Origin: a virus
Virus record (IMG/VR): IMGVR_UViG_3300027779_003675
Location: 1 to 58,906 of that record
Strand: one strand, 5' to 3'
DNA length: 58,906 nt
A model generated the notes under the pieces. That model made no database searches. It was not told the origin of the DNA and saw only the letters and a list, made by a program, of their open reading frames with translations. Positions 47,602 through 55,016 of the stretch are shown here, piece after piece (the stretch's first letter is position 1; every line of letters starts with the position of its first letter). Made by a program: the position numbers and the translations under genes.

Positions 47602-48371
47602 TGACCCAACCCCAAAACGAAAACAGAGCCTACGAAGCTTTTATAGCCTTACCGTACGTCGCCACCCCTCCCCAATCGCGAGGGGAAAATAAAGCAAGGA
47701 ACATGGTGGAGCTTAGGTTGATAAATAATGATTTTTATTGGCTAAGGAGAATCGATGCTTCGAGCAGGATAGAAGCAGCTAAAAAAGCGAGAACTTGGTT
47801 CTTCGTAACTAAAAGAAAAGAAGAAGTCACTCGAAAATTAAGGATAGAGGACAGCCTTACGGTAACCGATCCTTACGAAGAGGTAGTTTACGAAGAGAAG
47901 CTTAAATGCTGCGGGTGGAACTATAGGTTCCTTGAGGGGGACGTTGTGGACCGTTTGATTTTCGACTCCAAAGGAAGATTAAGAAAAACGACCAGAGAGA
48001 AAGGCCCCGGACACATATGCCCATCTATAGAATGGAACACTAACGCGAAGGTAGGCAGATGGGTCGATCGGAAAGCTACGTTAAGCACGGGCAAGAAGTA
48101 TATCTACTACAACAGCTTAACGGAAAAATTTATCGCTAGAATAAGAATAAAAAACCAAAGAACAGTAGGTCATAAAGTCAAAATAATCCACGACGCAAGG
48201 ACGACCAGAGCAAACGGAAAACGGGTCTGGAACAGGTTTACGGCAATAGCCCACACCAAAGGCCGAAGGGTACAAGACAGAAAGTATAAAGAATTTAGGC
48301 TTGAGGCCCAAAACATGTACGAAGCAGAGAAAGAGACTAAAGAGCTGATAAAGCAGTTTTGTGAGTCATGA
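47601..48371 (+). CDS. Hypothetical protein, 256 aa
   Basis: Not recognised. An internal LKCCGWNYRFLEGDVVDRLIFDSKGRLRKTTREKGPGHICPSIEW holds Cys residues that might bind metal, and the C-terminal part is basic (RTTRANGKRVWNRFTAIAHTKGRRVQDRKYKEFRL), suggesting nucleic-acid binding. Overlaps the downstream ParS-like gene by 4 nt; it could be its toxin-type partner, although no RES or other toxin motif is visible. Confidence 0.5.
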   Translation: MTQPQNENRAYEAFIALPYVATPPQSRGENKARNMVELRLINNDFYWLRRIDASSRIEAAKKARTWFFVTKRKEEVTRKLRIEDSLTVTDPYEEVVYEEKLKCCGWNYRFLEGDVVDRLIFDSKGRLRKTTREKGPGHICPSIEWNTNAKVGRWVDRKATLSTGKKYIYYNSLTEKFIARIRIKNQRTVGHKVKIIHDARTTRANGKRVWNRFTAIAHTKGRRVQDRKYKEFRLEAQNMYEAEKETKELIKQFCES

Positions 48372-48586
48372 TCGAAATAAAAAAAGAGCTGCTTATTCAA
48401 TTCATAAACTTCGCCAACGAATGTTGCGGCGTAATGGATGACGACTATGTGGCCGAATGGCTTCTGACAAAAAACTCCAGCCTCAACATGGAAACACCTA
48501 TAGAGCTGTTCTCGGAAGAAGCCGGCAGAGAAAAACTCTTTAGGCTTTTATATTTTATAGAGATAGGGGAAGCTGACCTAATTTAA
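48368..48586 (+). CDS. MbcA/ParS (DUF2384)-like antitoxin-domain protein
   Basis: 72 aa. The end VAEWLLTKNSSLNMETPIELFSEEAGREKLFRLLYFIEIG matches the toxin-binding MbcA/ParS/Xre domain: W-L...N..L....P-I-E-L-F...G...V...L-x-x-I-E-x-G. The usual N-terminal helix-turn-helix is absent or minimal, so it is a toxin-binding domain alone. It may neutralise a host RES-type toxin or act with the 256-aa gene it overlaps. Moderately sure of family, unsure of function. Confidence 0.6.
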   Translation: MIEIKKELLIQFINFANECCGVMDDDYVAEWLLTKNSSLNMETPIELFSEEAGREKLFRLLYFIEIGEADLI

Positions 48587-48591
48587 CGAGC

Positions 48592-48726
48592 ATGGATGTA
48601 TGCGTTGAATGTGAGAAAGGCTCAGTAGAAATTTACTTGACATTTGTACACAAAGAAGGAAAGTTAGTTCTCGTTTGTGATGACTGTAGAAAAGAAAAAA
48701 TTGCCAGCACCTCTAGAAGGCCTTAA
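48592..48726 (+). CDS. Small zinc-ribbon protein, 44 aa
   Basis: ATG at 48592. VCVECEKGSVEI and VLVCDDCRKEK give two C-x2-C pairs 25 residues apart, a zinc-ribbon. Overlaps the HAD-like gene by 47 nt in another frame, so it is less certain. Possibly nucleic-acid or protein binding. Confidence 0.45.
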   Translation: MDVCVECEKGSVEIYLTFVHKEGKLVLVCDDCRKEKIASTSRRP

Positions 48727-49117
48727 TAAAACTTGGTTTATAGACATTGACGGGACGGTGGTAAAACACCTCGGGAACGACTACCTAGATGAAGCTATAG
48801 AAAAAAATGGAGACTCCAGCTACCTTTGCGAAGAACCCATACAAGACAGCGTCAGCTTCCTTAGTTCTATTTCGCCTTCAGATATCGTAGTTCTTACCAC
48901 CGCAAGAGATAGCAGGCACGCGCCCCATACTATAAAAATGCTTAAGTACTACAATATAAGATACGACAAAATAATGTTCGACTTAAAATCTGGCCCTCGG
49001 TATCTAATTAATGATATTAAACCTGCGGGGACAGCGGGAAATAAAGAACCCATCGAAACAGCTTTTGCGATAAACCTAGAAAGAGACAAAGGTATTGATC
49101 AGTCACAAATTTTATAG
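48680..49117 (+). CDS. HAD-superfamily phosphatase-like protein
   Basis: 145 aa with start ATG at 48680. WFIDIDGTVVKH carries the nucleophile D22 and acid D24, IVVLTTARDSRH the motif II Thr, and PRYLINDIKPAG the motif III/IV Asp. The layout resembles small HAD phosphatases in glycan clusters and in phages (capsule phosphatase or PNKP-like). Phosphate removal from a sugar or nucleotide is likely. Start chosen over the GTG at 48677. Confidence 0.75.
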   Translation: MTVEKKKLPAPLEGLNKTWFIDIDGTVVKHLGNDYLDEAIEKNGDSSYLCEEPIQDSVSFLSSISPSDIVVLTTARDSRHAPHTIKMLKYYNIRYDKIMFDLKSGPRYLINDIKPAGTAGNKEPIETAFAINLERDKGIDQSQIL

Positions 49118-49155
49118 AGCCACGCTCTGTGAATAAAACAAAATAAATAAACATC

Positions 49156-49386
49156 ATGAAAGAGTTCTTAAGTTATAAGACTATGGTAACTCCGGGAATC
49201 GTAAAGGTTCTTAGTTATATTGGAATGGTAGTAGCCCTTATCGCTGGCTTACTTGCCATGGCGGTGGATCCACTTACCGGTATTGCAACCGCTATCTTGG
49301 GGCCAATAGCTGTTCGCATATACGCGGAAGTGATGCTAATTATGTTCGAGATACACGGCGAACTTAAAAAGCTAAACGACAAGTAG
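49156..49386 (+). CDS. DUF4282-like membrane protein
   Basis: 76 aa. FLSYKTMVTPGIVKVLSYIGMVVALIAGLLAMAV and GIATAILGPIAVRIYAEVMLIMFEIHGELK are the two helices of the DUF4282 family (FLSFRTMITP...GP...RIYCE). It has two membrane spans with the C-terminal region cytosolic. Function unknown in the family. It is followed at once by two tRNAs. Confidence 0.72.
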   Translation: MKEFLSYKTMVTPGIVKVLSYIGMVVALIAGLLAMAVDPLTGIATAILGPIAVRIYAEVMLIMFEIHGELKKLNDK

Positions 49387-49395
49387 ATATAAACC

Positions 49396-49468
49396 GGGCC
49401 TTTAGCTCAGCGGTTAGAGCAGTCGACTCATAATCGATTGGCCGCAGGTTCAAATCCTGCAAGGCCCA
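49396..49468 (+). tRNA. tRNA with anticodon CAT (Met or Ile2)
   Basis: 73-nt cloverleaf: 7-bp acceptor GGGCCTT/AAGGCCC, anticodon loop CTCATAA on a 5-bp stem (one G-U pair), T-arm CGCAGG-TTCAAAT-CCTGC-like. A anticodon CAT can be elongator Met or lysidine-modified Ile. No encoded CCA. Confidence 0.92.
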
Positions 49469-49477
49469 GTTTTTTTT

Positions 49478-49550
49478 GCCCCGATGGCCGAATGGATAAG
49501 GCAACAACCTTCTAAGTTGTAGATTGAAGGTTCGAATCCTTCTCGGGGTA
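49478..49550 (+). tRNA. tRNA-Arg (anticodon TCT)
   Basis: 73-nt cloverleaf: acceptor GCCCCGA/TCGGGGT, anticodon loop CTTCTAA on the ACAAC/GTTGT stem, T-arm GAAGG-TTCGAAT-CCTTC. CCA is encoded after position 49550. It reads AGA/AGG-type codons, which are frequent in these phage genes. Confidence 0.95.
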
Positions 49551-49563
49551 CCATTTATCATAT

Positions 49564-49914
49564 ATGAAAAAACCAAAAAAAGTTAAAAAAACATGGGGCC
49601 ACGAACTCTGGCTCGCTAATAATAAAGAGGAAGACTACTGTGGTAAAATTCTACACATTAAGAAAGGATGCTCTACCTCGATGCACTTTCACTCGAACAA
49701 GCATGAGACATTTTACGTCTTATCTGGAAACCTAAGGGTCGAAATGATTAACACACTTATAGGAAAAAACACCGACTACCTTATAAAACAAGGAGGAACG
49801 TTCGAAATAAACAGGAACGAACCCCATAAGCTGATAGCCGAAAAAGGGGCTGTCGAATTTATAGAAATAAGTACATTCCATGAAGATGGTGACAGCTACA
49901 GAATCTCGCGCTAA
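49564..49914 (+). CDS. Cupin protein, sugar-isomerase-like
   Basis: 116 aa. TWGHELWLANNKEEDYCGKILHIKKGCSTSMHFHSNKHETFYVLSG (cupin motif 1 with His-x-His and Glu) and GGTFEINRNEPHKLIAEKGAVEFIEIST (motif 2). This start (W-G-x-E-x-W) resembles mannose-6-phosphate isomerase-type or D-lyxose-isomerase-type cupins in glycan clusters. Ten nt after tRNA-Arg. Confidence 0.75.
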   Translation: MKKPKKVKKTWGHELWLANNKEEDYCGKILHIKKGCSTSMHFHSNKHETFYVLSGNLRVEMINTLIGKNTDYLIKQGGTFEINRNEPHKLIAEKGAVEFIEISTFHEDGDSYRISR

Positions 49915-50179
49915 AGTTAATTACGGTTCATCAGAATATTGGATCGCTTACGCGGAAGATATTCTTAGCAGAACTAAAATCAATCAGCCTTGGCTTTCTG
50001 AAATAAAATGCGCCGAAATCGGCCTCGGTCAAGCGGTAAAAGAAGGTAACCCCAAAGCGTTAGAGCTAAAGCATCTATTATGGATGAAGAAACAAAAAAA
50101 TGATTACAAAATCGCCGAAGACAACGTAAACCAAATCGGCAGAAAAAGTCGTAAATCTAGTAAAAGCTACCATAAATAA
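49880..50179 (+). CDS. Hypothetical protein, 99 aa
   Basis: Not recognised. The start overlaps the cupin by 35 nt; an ATG two codons later is the alternative. A region with YWIAYAEDILSRTKINQPWLSEIKCAEIG precedes a basic tail (IGRKSRKSSKSYHK). Confidence 0.45.
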   Translation: MKMVTATESRAKVNYGSSEYWIAYAEDILSRTKINQPWLSEIKCAEIGLGQAVKEGNPKALELKHLLWMKKQKNDYKIAEDNVNQIGRKSRKSSKSYHK

Positions 50180-50203
50180 CAAAAAACCCCCGAAAAATAA
50201 AAA

Positions 50204-50497
50204 ATGAAACAAACACTACTATCCCTTCTAACTGTTATTATCCTTTGCGGATGCTCGTACACATGGGGGCCTCCCTTGCAAAACGACCCGTACCGAAACA
50301 TAGCGCACAAATACTACGTAATCGATATCAACTCGGATACGCCTGACGCTTTCTTTGAGACGTACAAGGAGGCTTCGATTTATCAAAAAGATTTCGCTGA
50401 AAATCACGAATACGTTATAGTAAAGACCAGAGGCAAGTATAATATTTACAACATGGAGCCAAGCATTAGCTTAAGTGAAAAAAAGTATAAAAAATAA
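50204..50497 (+). CDS. Small lipoprotein
   Basis: 97 aa. Signal sequence with lipobox LCGCS (Cys17), then a short mature domain (NIAHKYYVIDINSDTPDAFFETYKEASIYQKDF). Envelope-located; it could act in superinfection exclusion or lysis, but no motif decides this. Confidence 0.65.
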   Translation: MKQTLLSLLTVIILCGCSYTWGPPLQNDPYRNIAHKYYVIDINSDTPDAFFETYKEASIYQKDFAENHEYVIVKTRGKYNIYNMEPSISLSEKKYKK

Positions 50498-50663
50498 AAT
50501 AGACCTAGAGTTCGAGGAGGTTTTCTTAAAGGTAGAAGACTGGAAAAGAGAATCAGCTACCAATTCAAGCAAAGAGGCGAGAACCCTTTACCTTGAAAAC
50601 CTAGGCAGAATCAAAAATGTTCTTGGCTCGTTTAACGAAGAGCCGTTGAGAGTTATAACTTAA
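50475..50663 (+). CDS. Hypothetical small protein, 62 aa
   Basis: GTG start at 50475, 23-nt overlap with the lipoprotein. Helical and charged (IDLEFEEVFLKVEDWKRES). The stop overlaps the next ATG by 1 nt (TAATG). Confidence 0.45.
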   Translation: MKKSIKNKIDLEFEEVFLKVEDWKRESATNSSKEARTLYLENLGRIKNVLGSFNEEPLRVIT

Positions 50664-51412
50664 TGAATAGAGTATTAGTAATAGGAGACAGTTGCGAAGA
50701 CAGATTTACCTACGGTACTTCCTATAGGCTTTGCCCTGACATACCAGCACCCGTCTTTATGCCCAAAACAGACGTCATTAATTCCGGCATGGCTGGGAAC
50801 GTTTACGAAAACCTGAGAGGCTTTGGGTTAAAATGCGACCTCATAACAAATACAGAGAAAGTAATAAAACAAAGATACATAGACGAAAAAACCAACCATA
50901 CCTTTTTGAGGGTCGACACGAACGACAAAGTGAGAAGAGCCGTCTTCGACCCCACGGAAATAGCAAAGAAAAATTACCAAGCTATAGTTATAGCTGATTA
51001 CGGAAAAGGATTCCTGCACGAACAAGATATAAATCTTTTATGCAATATCAACGACAACGTATTCCTAGACACCAAAAAAGTCCTAGGAAACTTTTGCCGC
51101 AGAGCCAAGTTCATAAAAATAAACTCCCCTGAATTTGAAGAGATAAAGAGCATAATAGATCTGAAAGACTGGGAAGATAAACTTATAGTAACGCTAGGAG
51201 ACCGAGGATGCATGTATTACAGACCCAATGGGTTTAATTATTTTACAACCGAGAGCGTTGATGTTTTCGACCTTACCGGAGCAGGGGACACATTCCAAGC
51301 GGCGCTGGTGTCCTGCTACATAGAAACAGGAAGCATCGATGAGTCTATAAAATTCGCAAACGATTGCGCCGCCAAGGCTGTTCAAAAGAAGGGGGTCGTT
51401 TCAAGCTTGTAG
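50663..51412 (+). CDS. PfkB/ribokinase-family sugar kinase, HldE1-like
   Basis: 249 aa. MNRVLVIGDSCEDRFTYGTSYRLCPDIPAPVF resembles the HldE/RfaE kinase opening (GDVMLDRY...SRISPEAPVPV). NSGMAGNVYENLRGFG is the GGAANV-like substrate loop, DLTGAGDTFQAALV the anion-hole and catalytic Asp (G-A-G-D). It phosphorylates a sugar such as a heptose-7-phosphate. The phage also encodes heptosyltransferase-like genes and a nucleotidyltransferase-type fold, so a heptose-like donor pathway may exist (inference). Confidence 0.78.
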   Translation: MNRVLVIGDSCEDRFTYGTSYRLCPDIPAPVFMPKTDVINSGMAGNVYENLRGFGLKCDLITNTEKVIKQRYIDEKTNHTFLRVDTNDKVRRAVFDPTEIAKKNYQAIVIADYGKGFLHEQDINLLCNINDNVFLDTKKVLGNFCRRAKFIKINSPEFEEIKSIIDLKDWEDKLIVTLGDRGCMYYRPNGFNYFTTESVDVFDLTGAGDTFQAALVSCYIETGSIDESIKFANDCAAKAVQKKGVVSSL

Positions 51413-51414
51413 CG

Positions 51415-51468
51415 AAAAAAAGCGAACATTCCCCGAAAAACAATCGAGCAATAGTGGACTATAGATGA
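51415..51468 (+). pseudogene. Decayed copy of a GT2 glycosyltransferase start
   Basis: This 54-nt stretch reads KKSEHSPKNNRAIVDYR and closely parallels codons 11-28 of the GT2 gene at 41503 (KKVKHSPKNDPKTVDYI), with similar nucleotides over about 50 bases, but stops at TGA. It probably derives from recombination or duplication. Confidence 0.6.
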
Positions 51469-51641
51469 AAGACGAAAACCAAAAAGAGTACTCCAAAACA
51501 AAGAAAGGGAAAGAGGCTATCCGTCGCGCGCAACAAAAATACGACGAAGAAAACATTGAAAAACGACGCCTACAGAAAAAGAATTATATGAGGCGCAAAA
51601 GGTCGAAGGATCCCAGCTATTGCAAATGGAAGGAGAAATAA
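51465..51641 (+). CDS. Small highly basic protein, 58 aa
   Basis: ATG at 51465 within the decayed copy. The product begins MKDENQKEYSKTKKGKEA and is rich in Lys/Arg (EKRRLQKKNYMRRKRSKD), suggesting nucleic-acid binding. It overlaps the next gene by 16 nt. Position and open frame support it; function unknown. Confidence 0.45.
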   Translation: MKDENQKEYSKTKKGKEAIRRAQQKYDEENIEKRRLQKKNYMRRKRSKDPSYCKWKEK

Positions 51642-52000
51642 AATGCCCGCTTTGCGAATTAAAGGTTAAAATTCGCGTATACGAAGACTCTGATCCGAGA
51701 TGGATCATTGTGGACTGCATGAATTGCCTCTTGCCGATGAGCGTCTGGAGAGGAGACCCCTTACATACTATGGAGGTAAGCCCTTCGGATCGCCTAAAAA
51801 TGGAGGAAGCCCTTGTAAAGATAGCTAGGGAGACGTTTGGGAACGAAGACTTTTACATAGATAAAAAACAGAACGAGATTCCCGACCACCTACACTGGCA
51901 CGCTAGACCAAACGGCTGGAAGCCTAGAAAATTAACGTGGAGAATTAAAAACAAAATAAGAGACTTTTATAGAAAATGTACCAATACAAAGCTAAACTAA
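51626..52000 (+). CDS. Zinc-finger-like protein, 124 aa
   Basis: ATG at 51626. IKCPLCELKVKIRV and IVDCMNCLLPMSVW give two C-x2-C knuckles for a zinc-ribbon. The rest has a HLHWHARPNGW segment and a basic C-terminus (KPRKLTWRIKNKIRDFYRK). DNA- or RNA-binding is likely, with no known family. The TTG at 51620 is a less likely start. Confidence 0.55.
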   Translation: MEGEIKCPLCELKVKIRVYEDSDPRWIIVDCMNCLLPMSVWRGDPLHTMEVSPSDRLKMEEALVKIARETFGNEDFYIDKKQNEIPDHLHWHARPNGWKPRKLTWRIKNKIRDFYRKCTNTKLN

Positions 52001-52335
52001 TAAGAGTAGTGGACGGAGACACGGTAGACGCGTTAATAGACTGCGGCTTCAGCATATTTAGAAAGGAGCGAATAAGACTATACGGTATAAATGCTCCAGA
52101 AAGCCGCACAAGAGACAAGAAGGAGAAGAAAAGAGGCTTAGCAGCCAAAGCTCGGCTCAAGGAACTCATTAAAGAAGGGAAAAACAAATTTATGGTAGAA
52201 ACTAAAATAGATAAAAAAGGGAAATATGGCAGGCTTTTAGGTACGCTATATAATAACTCGATAGAGTTAACGAATTATAATCAAACGCTAGTTAAGGAAG
52301 GCCACGCGACAGAATACCTCGGAGGGTCAAGATGA
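51976..52335 (+). CDS. Staphylococcal-nuclease-like thermonuclease (SNase)
   Basis: 119 aa OB-fold nuclease. RVVDGDTVDALIDCG (Asp13), RIRLYGINAPESR (Arg34 and Glu42), KGKYGRLLGTLY (Arg86) match the catalytic Arg-Glu-Arg and Ca-site residues. Short but complete. No signal peptide, so it acts in the cytoplasm, possibly on host DNA or RNA. It overlaps the previous gene by 25 nt and the FkbM gene by 4 nt. Confidence 0.85.
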   Translation: MYQYKAKLIRVVDGDTVDALIDCGFSIFRKERIRLYGINAPESRTRDKKEKKRGLAAKARLKELIKEGKNKFMVETKIDKKGKYGRLLGTLYNNSIELTNYNQTLVKEGHATEYLGGSR

Positions 52336-52937
52336 AGCATTTTGTAGAAATAGGATCGGCCGATTTTAACACCCTCTTGCCCTTATGCGAACTAGGGTGG
52401 AAAGGAGTTTGCGTTGAACCAGTAGAGACCTTGGCTCAAAACCTTAAAGAAGAGGTGAAGTCGAAAGGGTACCCTGTGGAGATTCTCAATTGCGCCATTT
52501 CTGATTTCGACGGAGATGCCGAACTTGTCGAAGTCACCCAATTCGACTGGGATGACGATAATAAATGGGCCATAGGCGTTAGCCATCTTTCCTCGAAACA
52601 CGACAACGGCGAACGGTGCGGACGCCTTCTGGAAAACGTTAATCAAATAATACCCAGAGAATATAAGGATGTTCCATGCCAGACATTAAACTCTCTTATT
52701 AACTATTTACGAAATGAGTCCGTTGTATTTCGAGGCTTCGAAGACGTAATAGATTTTATGAGAATTGACACGGAAGGCCACGAGGTTAATATCCTGAAAG
52801 CTTACGATTGGGAAATAAAGCCAAACGTAATAAAAGTCGAACACGTTCACTGCGATAAGGGGTCTTTAACGACGGTGCTTGAAAATCAAAAATACTTTAT
52901 ACAGGAAGAACAGTATGACCTTTACGGACTACTGTAG
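52332..52937 (+). CDS. FkbM-type methyltransferase
   Basis: 201 aa. KHFVEIGSADFNTLLPLCELGWKGVCVEP is the SAM motif, EILNCAISDFDGDAELVEV the second strand, and VIDFMRIDTEGHEVNILKAYDW the diagnostic R-I-D-T-E-G-H-E motif of FkbM. A second FkbM enzyme beside that at 24628, so two methylation points are likely. Probably acts on a sugar hydroxyl. Confidence 0.82.
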   Translation: MKHFVEIGSADFNTLLPLCELGWKGVCVEPVETLAQNLKEEVKSKGYPVEILNCAISDFDGDAELVEVTQFDWDDDNKWAIGVSHLSSKHDNGERCGRLLENVNQIIPREYKDVPCQTLNSLINYLRNESVVFRGFEDVIDFMRIDTEGHEVNILKAYDWEIKPNVIKVEHVHCDKGSLTTVLENQKYFIQEEQYDLYGLL

Positions 52938-52989
52938 CGACATCGTGCCGGAAGATTTCGAAGATGAGTATATTGTTTGGTTTTGGTAA
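52915..52989 (+). CDS. Possible 24-aa peptide
   Basis: ATG at 52915 overlapping the FkbM end, product begins MTFTDYCSDIVPEDFEDE, very acidic with an aromatic end (YIVWFW). It fills the gap before tRNA-Thr. Short and uncertain. Confidence 0.2.
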   Translation: MTFTDYCSDIVPEDFEDEYIVWFW

Positions 52990-52990
52990 T

Positions 52991-53064
52991 GCCACCTTAG
53001 CTCAGTCCGGTAGAGCACTCGATTTGTAATCGAACGGTCCTTGGTTCAAATCCAAGAGGTGGCT
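52991..53064 (+). tRNA. tRNA-Thr (anticodon TGT)
   Basis: 74-nt cloverleaf: acceptor GCCACCT/AGGTGGC, anticodon loop TTTGTAA with one mismatch in the stem, T-arm CTTGG-TTCAAAT-CCAAG. CCA is encoded (53065-53067). It reads ACA-type codons. Confidence 0.93.
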
Positions 53065-53085
53065 CCATTTTTTTTGAAGTACTTT

Positions 53086-53265
53086 ATGAAAAGTTTAGAG
53101 AAAAGGGTTTTTATTTGTTTTGTTATAGTTGTTATTGCTATATTTTTTACTGGCTGCAGTACCACTAAGTGGGAATGGATACCAAAGGAACAGCCTAACC
53201 CAAAAACCAAGCACGAAAAAGAGACCGGCGTAATTAAGGTCAACGTTTTAAAAGTTTCGTTTTGA
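53086..53265 (+). CDS. Small lipoprotein, 59 aa
   Basis: ATG at 53086. A hydrophobic signal (RVFICFVIVVIAIFFTGCS) with lipobox FTGC (Cys24), then a short Pro/Lys-rich tail. It resembles the outer-membrane subunit of two-component spanins in size, although no partner is seen. Start placed after tRNA-Thr, and the earlier in-frame start lies within the tRNA. Overlaps the GT25 gene by 4 nt. Confidence 0.6.
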   Translation: MKSLEKRVFICFVIVVIAIFFTGCSTTKWEWIPKEQPNPKTKHEKETGVIKVNVLKVSF

Positions 53266-54080
53266 TAGATAAGGTATTTATAATAAGCCTAGAGAAAGAT
53301 AAGCCTAGGAGGGACAGGCTGCTTTCCTTAATTAAGTCTGAATCTGACAAAAGCCTAATAGAAAAAACGTCACTTATAAAGGGAGTACATCACGCCCAAA
53401 TAAACGAAAAGTTTCTATCGGATAATAATTTCGACTACTATAAGGACTGGGTTCTAACAGAGGCTCAATGCGACGAAATCGCAAGCCAATACCCCAACGA
53501 AGAAGGGCACAGCATAGGACGTTCTCCTTGTGAAAGATTTTACAGAACCCCTCTCAAGAATGGGCAGATTTGTTGCCTTATCGGCCATATTCAGTGTTGG
53601 AGGCAAATAGTGCATAAAGGGTATGATAGCGCCCTTATACTTGAAGATGACTCTTGGTGGACCGGATGCTTAAGTAGCGAGCTTGAATATTTGAAAAATC
53701 TAAAACTTCAAGAAAACAATATCGACTTTTGCTTTTTGGGTAGAGAGCCTCACCTAGATAGACTGGAGTCGGATTGGGCGGTAGACCCAAAATACGTGAT
53801 CCCTAATTATAGCTACAATAGCCACAGCTATATCTTGACTTACCAAGGAGCAATCAAACTGCTTTCTCAAGAGCCACATAAAAAACTAATGAGTGCTGAC
53901 GAATTCCTTGGAGCTTCTTACTGTTATCACCCTAGGTCCGACTTGAGAGACTTAATAAAAACAAACCTCAACGCTATAGCAGTAAATTATCCTAGCGACG
54001 AACGTAGCGGAAATCAGCTAATTTATCAAGCTACCGGCTACGAAACGGGCCACGAAGGAATAAGTCACACTAATATATAG
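53262..54080 (+). CDS. GT25 glycosyltransferase (COLGALT/LOS family)
   Basis: 272 aa. VFIISLEKDKPRRDRLLSL is the GT25 start, ICCLIGHIQCWRQIVHKGYDSALILEDDSWW holds the L-E-D-D metal site, IDFCFLGREP and VIPNYSYNSHSYILTYQGAIKLL match the donor side, and MSADEFLGASYCYHP the acceptor side. The same family as domain 1 of the 1892 gene. TTG start overlapping the lipoprotein stop. Possible collagen or other hydroxylysine galactosylation (inference). Confidence 0.85.
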   Translation: MIDKVFIISLEKDKPRRDRLLSLIKSESDKSLIEKTSLIKGVHHAQINEKFLSDNNFDYYKDWVLTEAQCDEIASQYPNEEGHSIGRSPCERFYRTPLKNGQICCLIGHIQCWRQIVHKGYDSALILEDDSWWTGCLSSELEYLKNLKLQENNIDFCFLGREPHLDRLESDWAVDPKYVIPNYSYNSHSYILTYQGAIKLLSQEPHKKLMSADEFLGASYCYHPRSDLRDLIKTNLNAIAVNYPSDERSGNQLIYQATGYETGHEGISHTNI

Positions 54081-54098
54081 CGTAAAACTAAGCGTCCA

Positions 54099-55016
54099 AT
54101 GAAACCCAAAATACTTTTAATTGCAGACGTAAGGGATTGGATATTCCAAAGGCACTGTTATTATATCTCTGAAATACTTGGGGATGACTTTATTTTTAAC
54201 GTCTCTTACCATAGAGAAAATTACGGATACCACTTTGACGAAGACGCCTACGACTTAATATACCCTTTAGAGTTCAATCTGCTCCACCCGCAAAAGGAAG
54301 TAAACTATAAAAAATACATAACAGGTATAAGGTCTCACTCTTCGTGGTCGGGCTGGGAAGACAAAGAGCAACTAAAAAAATACTTAGAATCTAGGTTCTC
54401 ATTAACTCACGTCGTCTCTAACGAACTTGGTAGGATTTTTTCAAAACTCCTGCATCCCCACTGTTACGCGGGGGTCGTGCAGCACGGAGTAGACTCCAGC
54501 CTTTTTAAGCCCCGTTCTAACCCTAGGATAAGCGAAGGCGTATTAGATATAGGATGGGCAGGAAACAGGCAAGCCGCTTCAAACAAAGGGTTCGATAGTA
54601 TAATAAAACCCTTGGAAAACCTAAAGAACGTTAGGTTGAATTTTTGTGGATACTCGGATAATAATTTAAGCAAAGAAGGGATGTCGGATTTCTATAGATC
54701 TATAGACACTTATATTTGCGCCTCAATCGAAGAAGGGCACAACAACTCTTTAATTGAAGCGGCTTTCACCGCCAACTCTATCGTAACCACTGTTAACGGA
54801 ACCGTTCCTGAATATTTAAAGCATGAAGAAAGTGCCCTTATAGTTAACAGAGATCCGTCTTCTTTCGTTTCAGCTGTGAAAACCTTAAGGGACGACCCAA
54901 ACTACAGAGCGGTTATCGGCGAAAACGCTAGAGTTTCGGCTGTCAGCAAATTTGATTGGAACGCAAAAGCTATCGACTATAAAAACATGTTCGAAATGGC
55001 CCTGAATGAACTTTAA
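54099..55016 (+). CDS. GT4 glycosyltransferase
   Basis: 305 aa GT-B. VQHGVDSSLFKPRSN links the two domains, LDIGWAGNRQAASNKGFDSI starts the donor domain, YICASIEEGHNNSLIEAAFTANSIVTTVNGTVPEYLKHEESALIV is the E-x7-E donor-binding segment. Plus 10 nt overlap into the next GT25 gene. Donor and acceptor unknown. Confidence 0.85.
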   Translation: MKPKILLIADVRDWIFQRHCYYISEILGDDFIFNVSYHRENYGYHFDEDAYDLIYPLEFNLLHPQKEVNYKKYITGIRSHSSWSGWEDKEQLKKYLESRFSLTHVVSNELGRIFSKLLHPHCYAGVVQHGVDSSLFKPRSNPRISEGVLDIGWAGNRQAASNKGFDSIIKPLENLKNVRLNFCGYSDNNLSKEGMSDFYRSIDTYICASIEEGHNNSLIEAAFTANSIVTTVNGTVPEYLKHEESALIVNRDPSSFVSAVKTLRDDPNYRAVIGENARVSAVSKFDWNAKAIDYKNMFEMALNEL

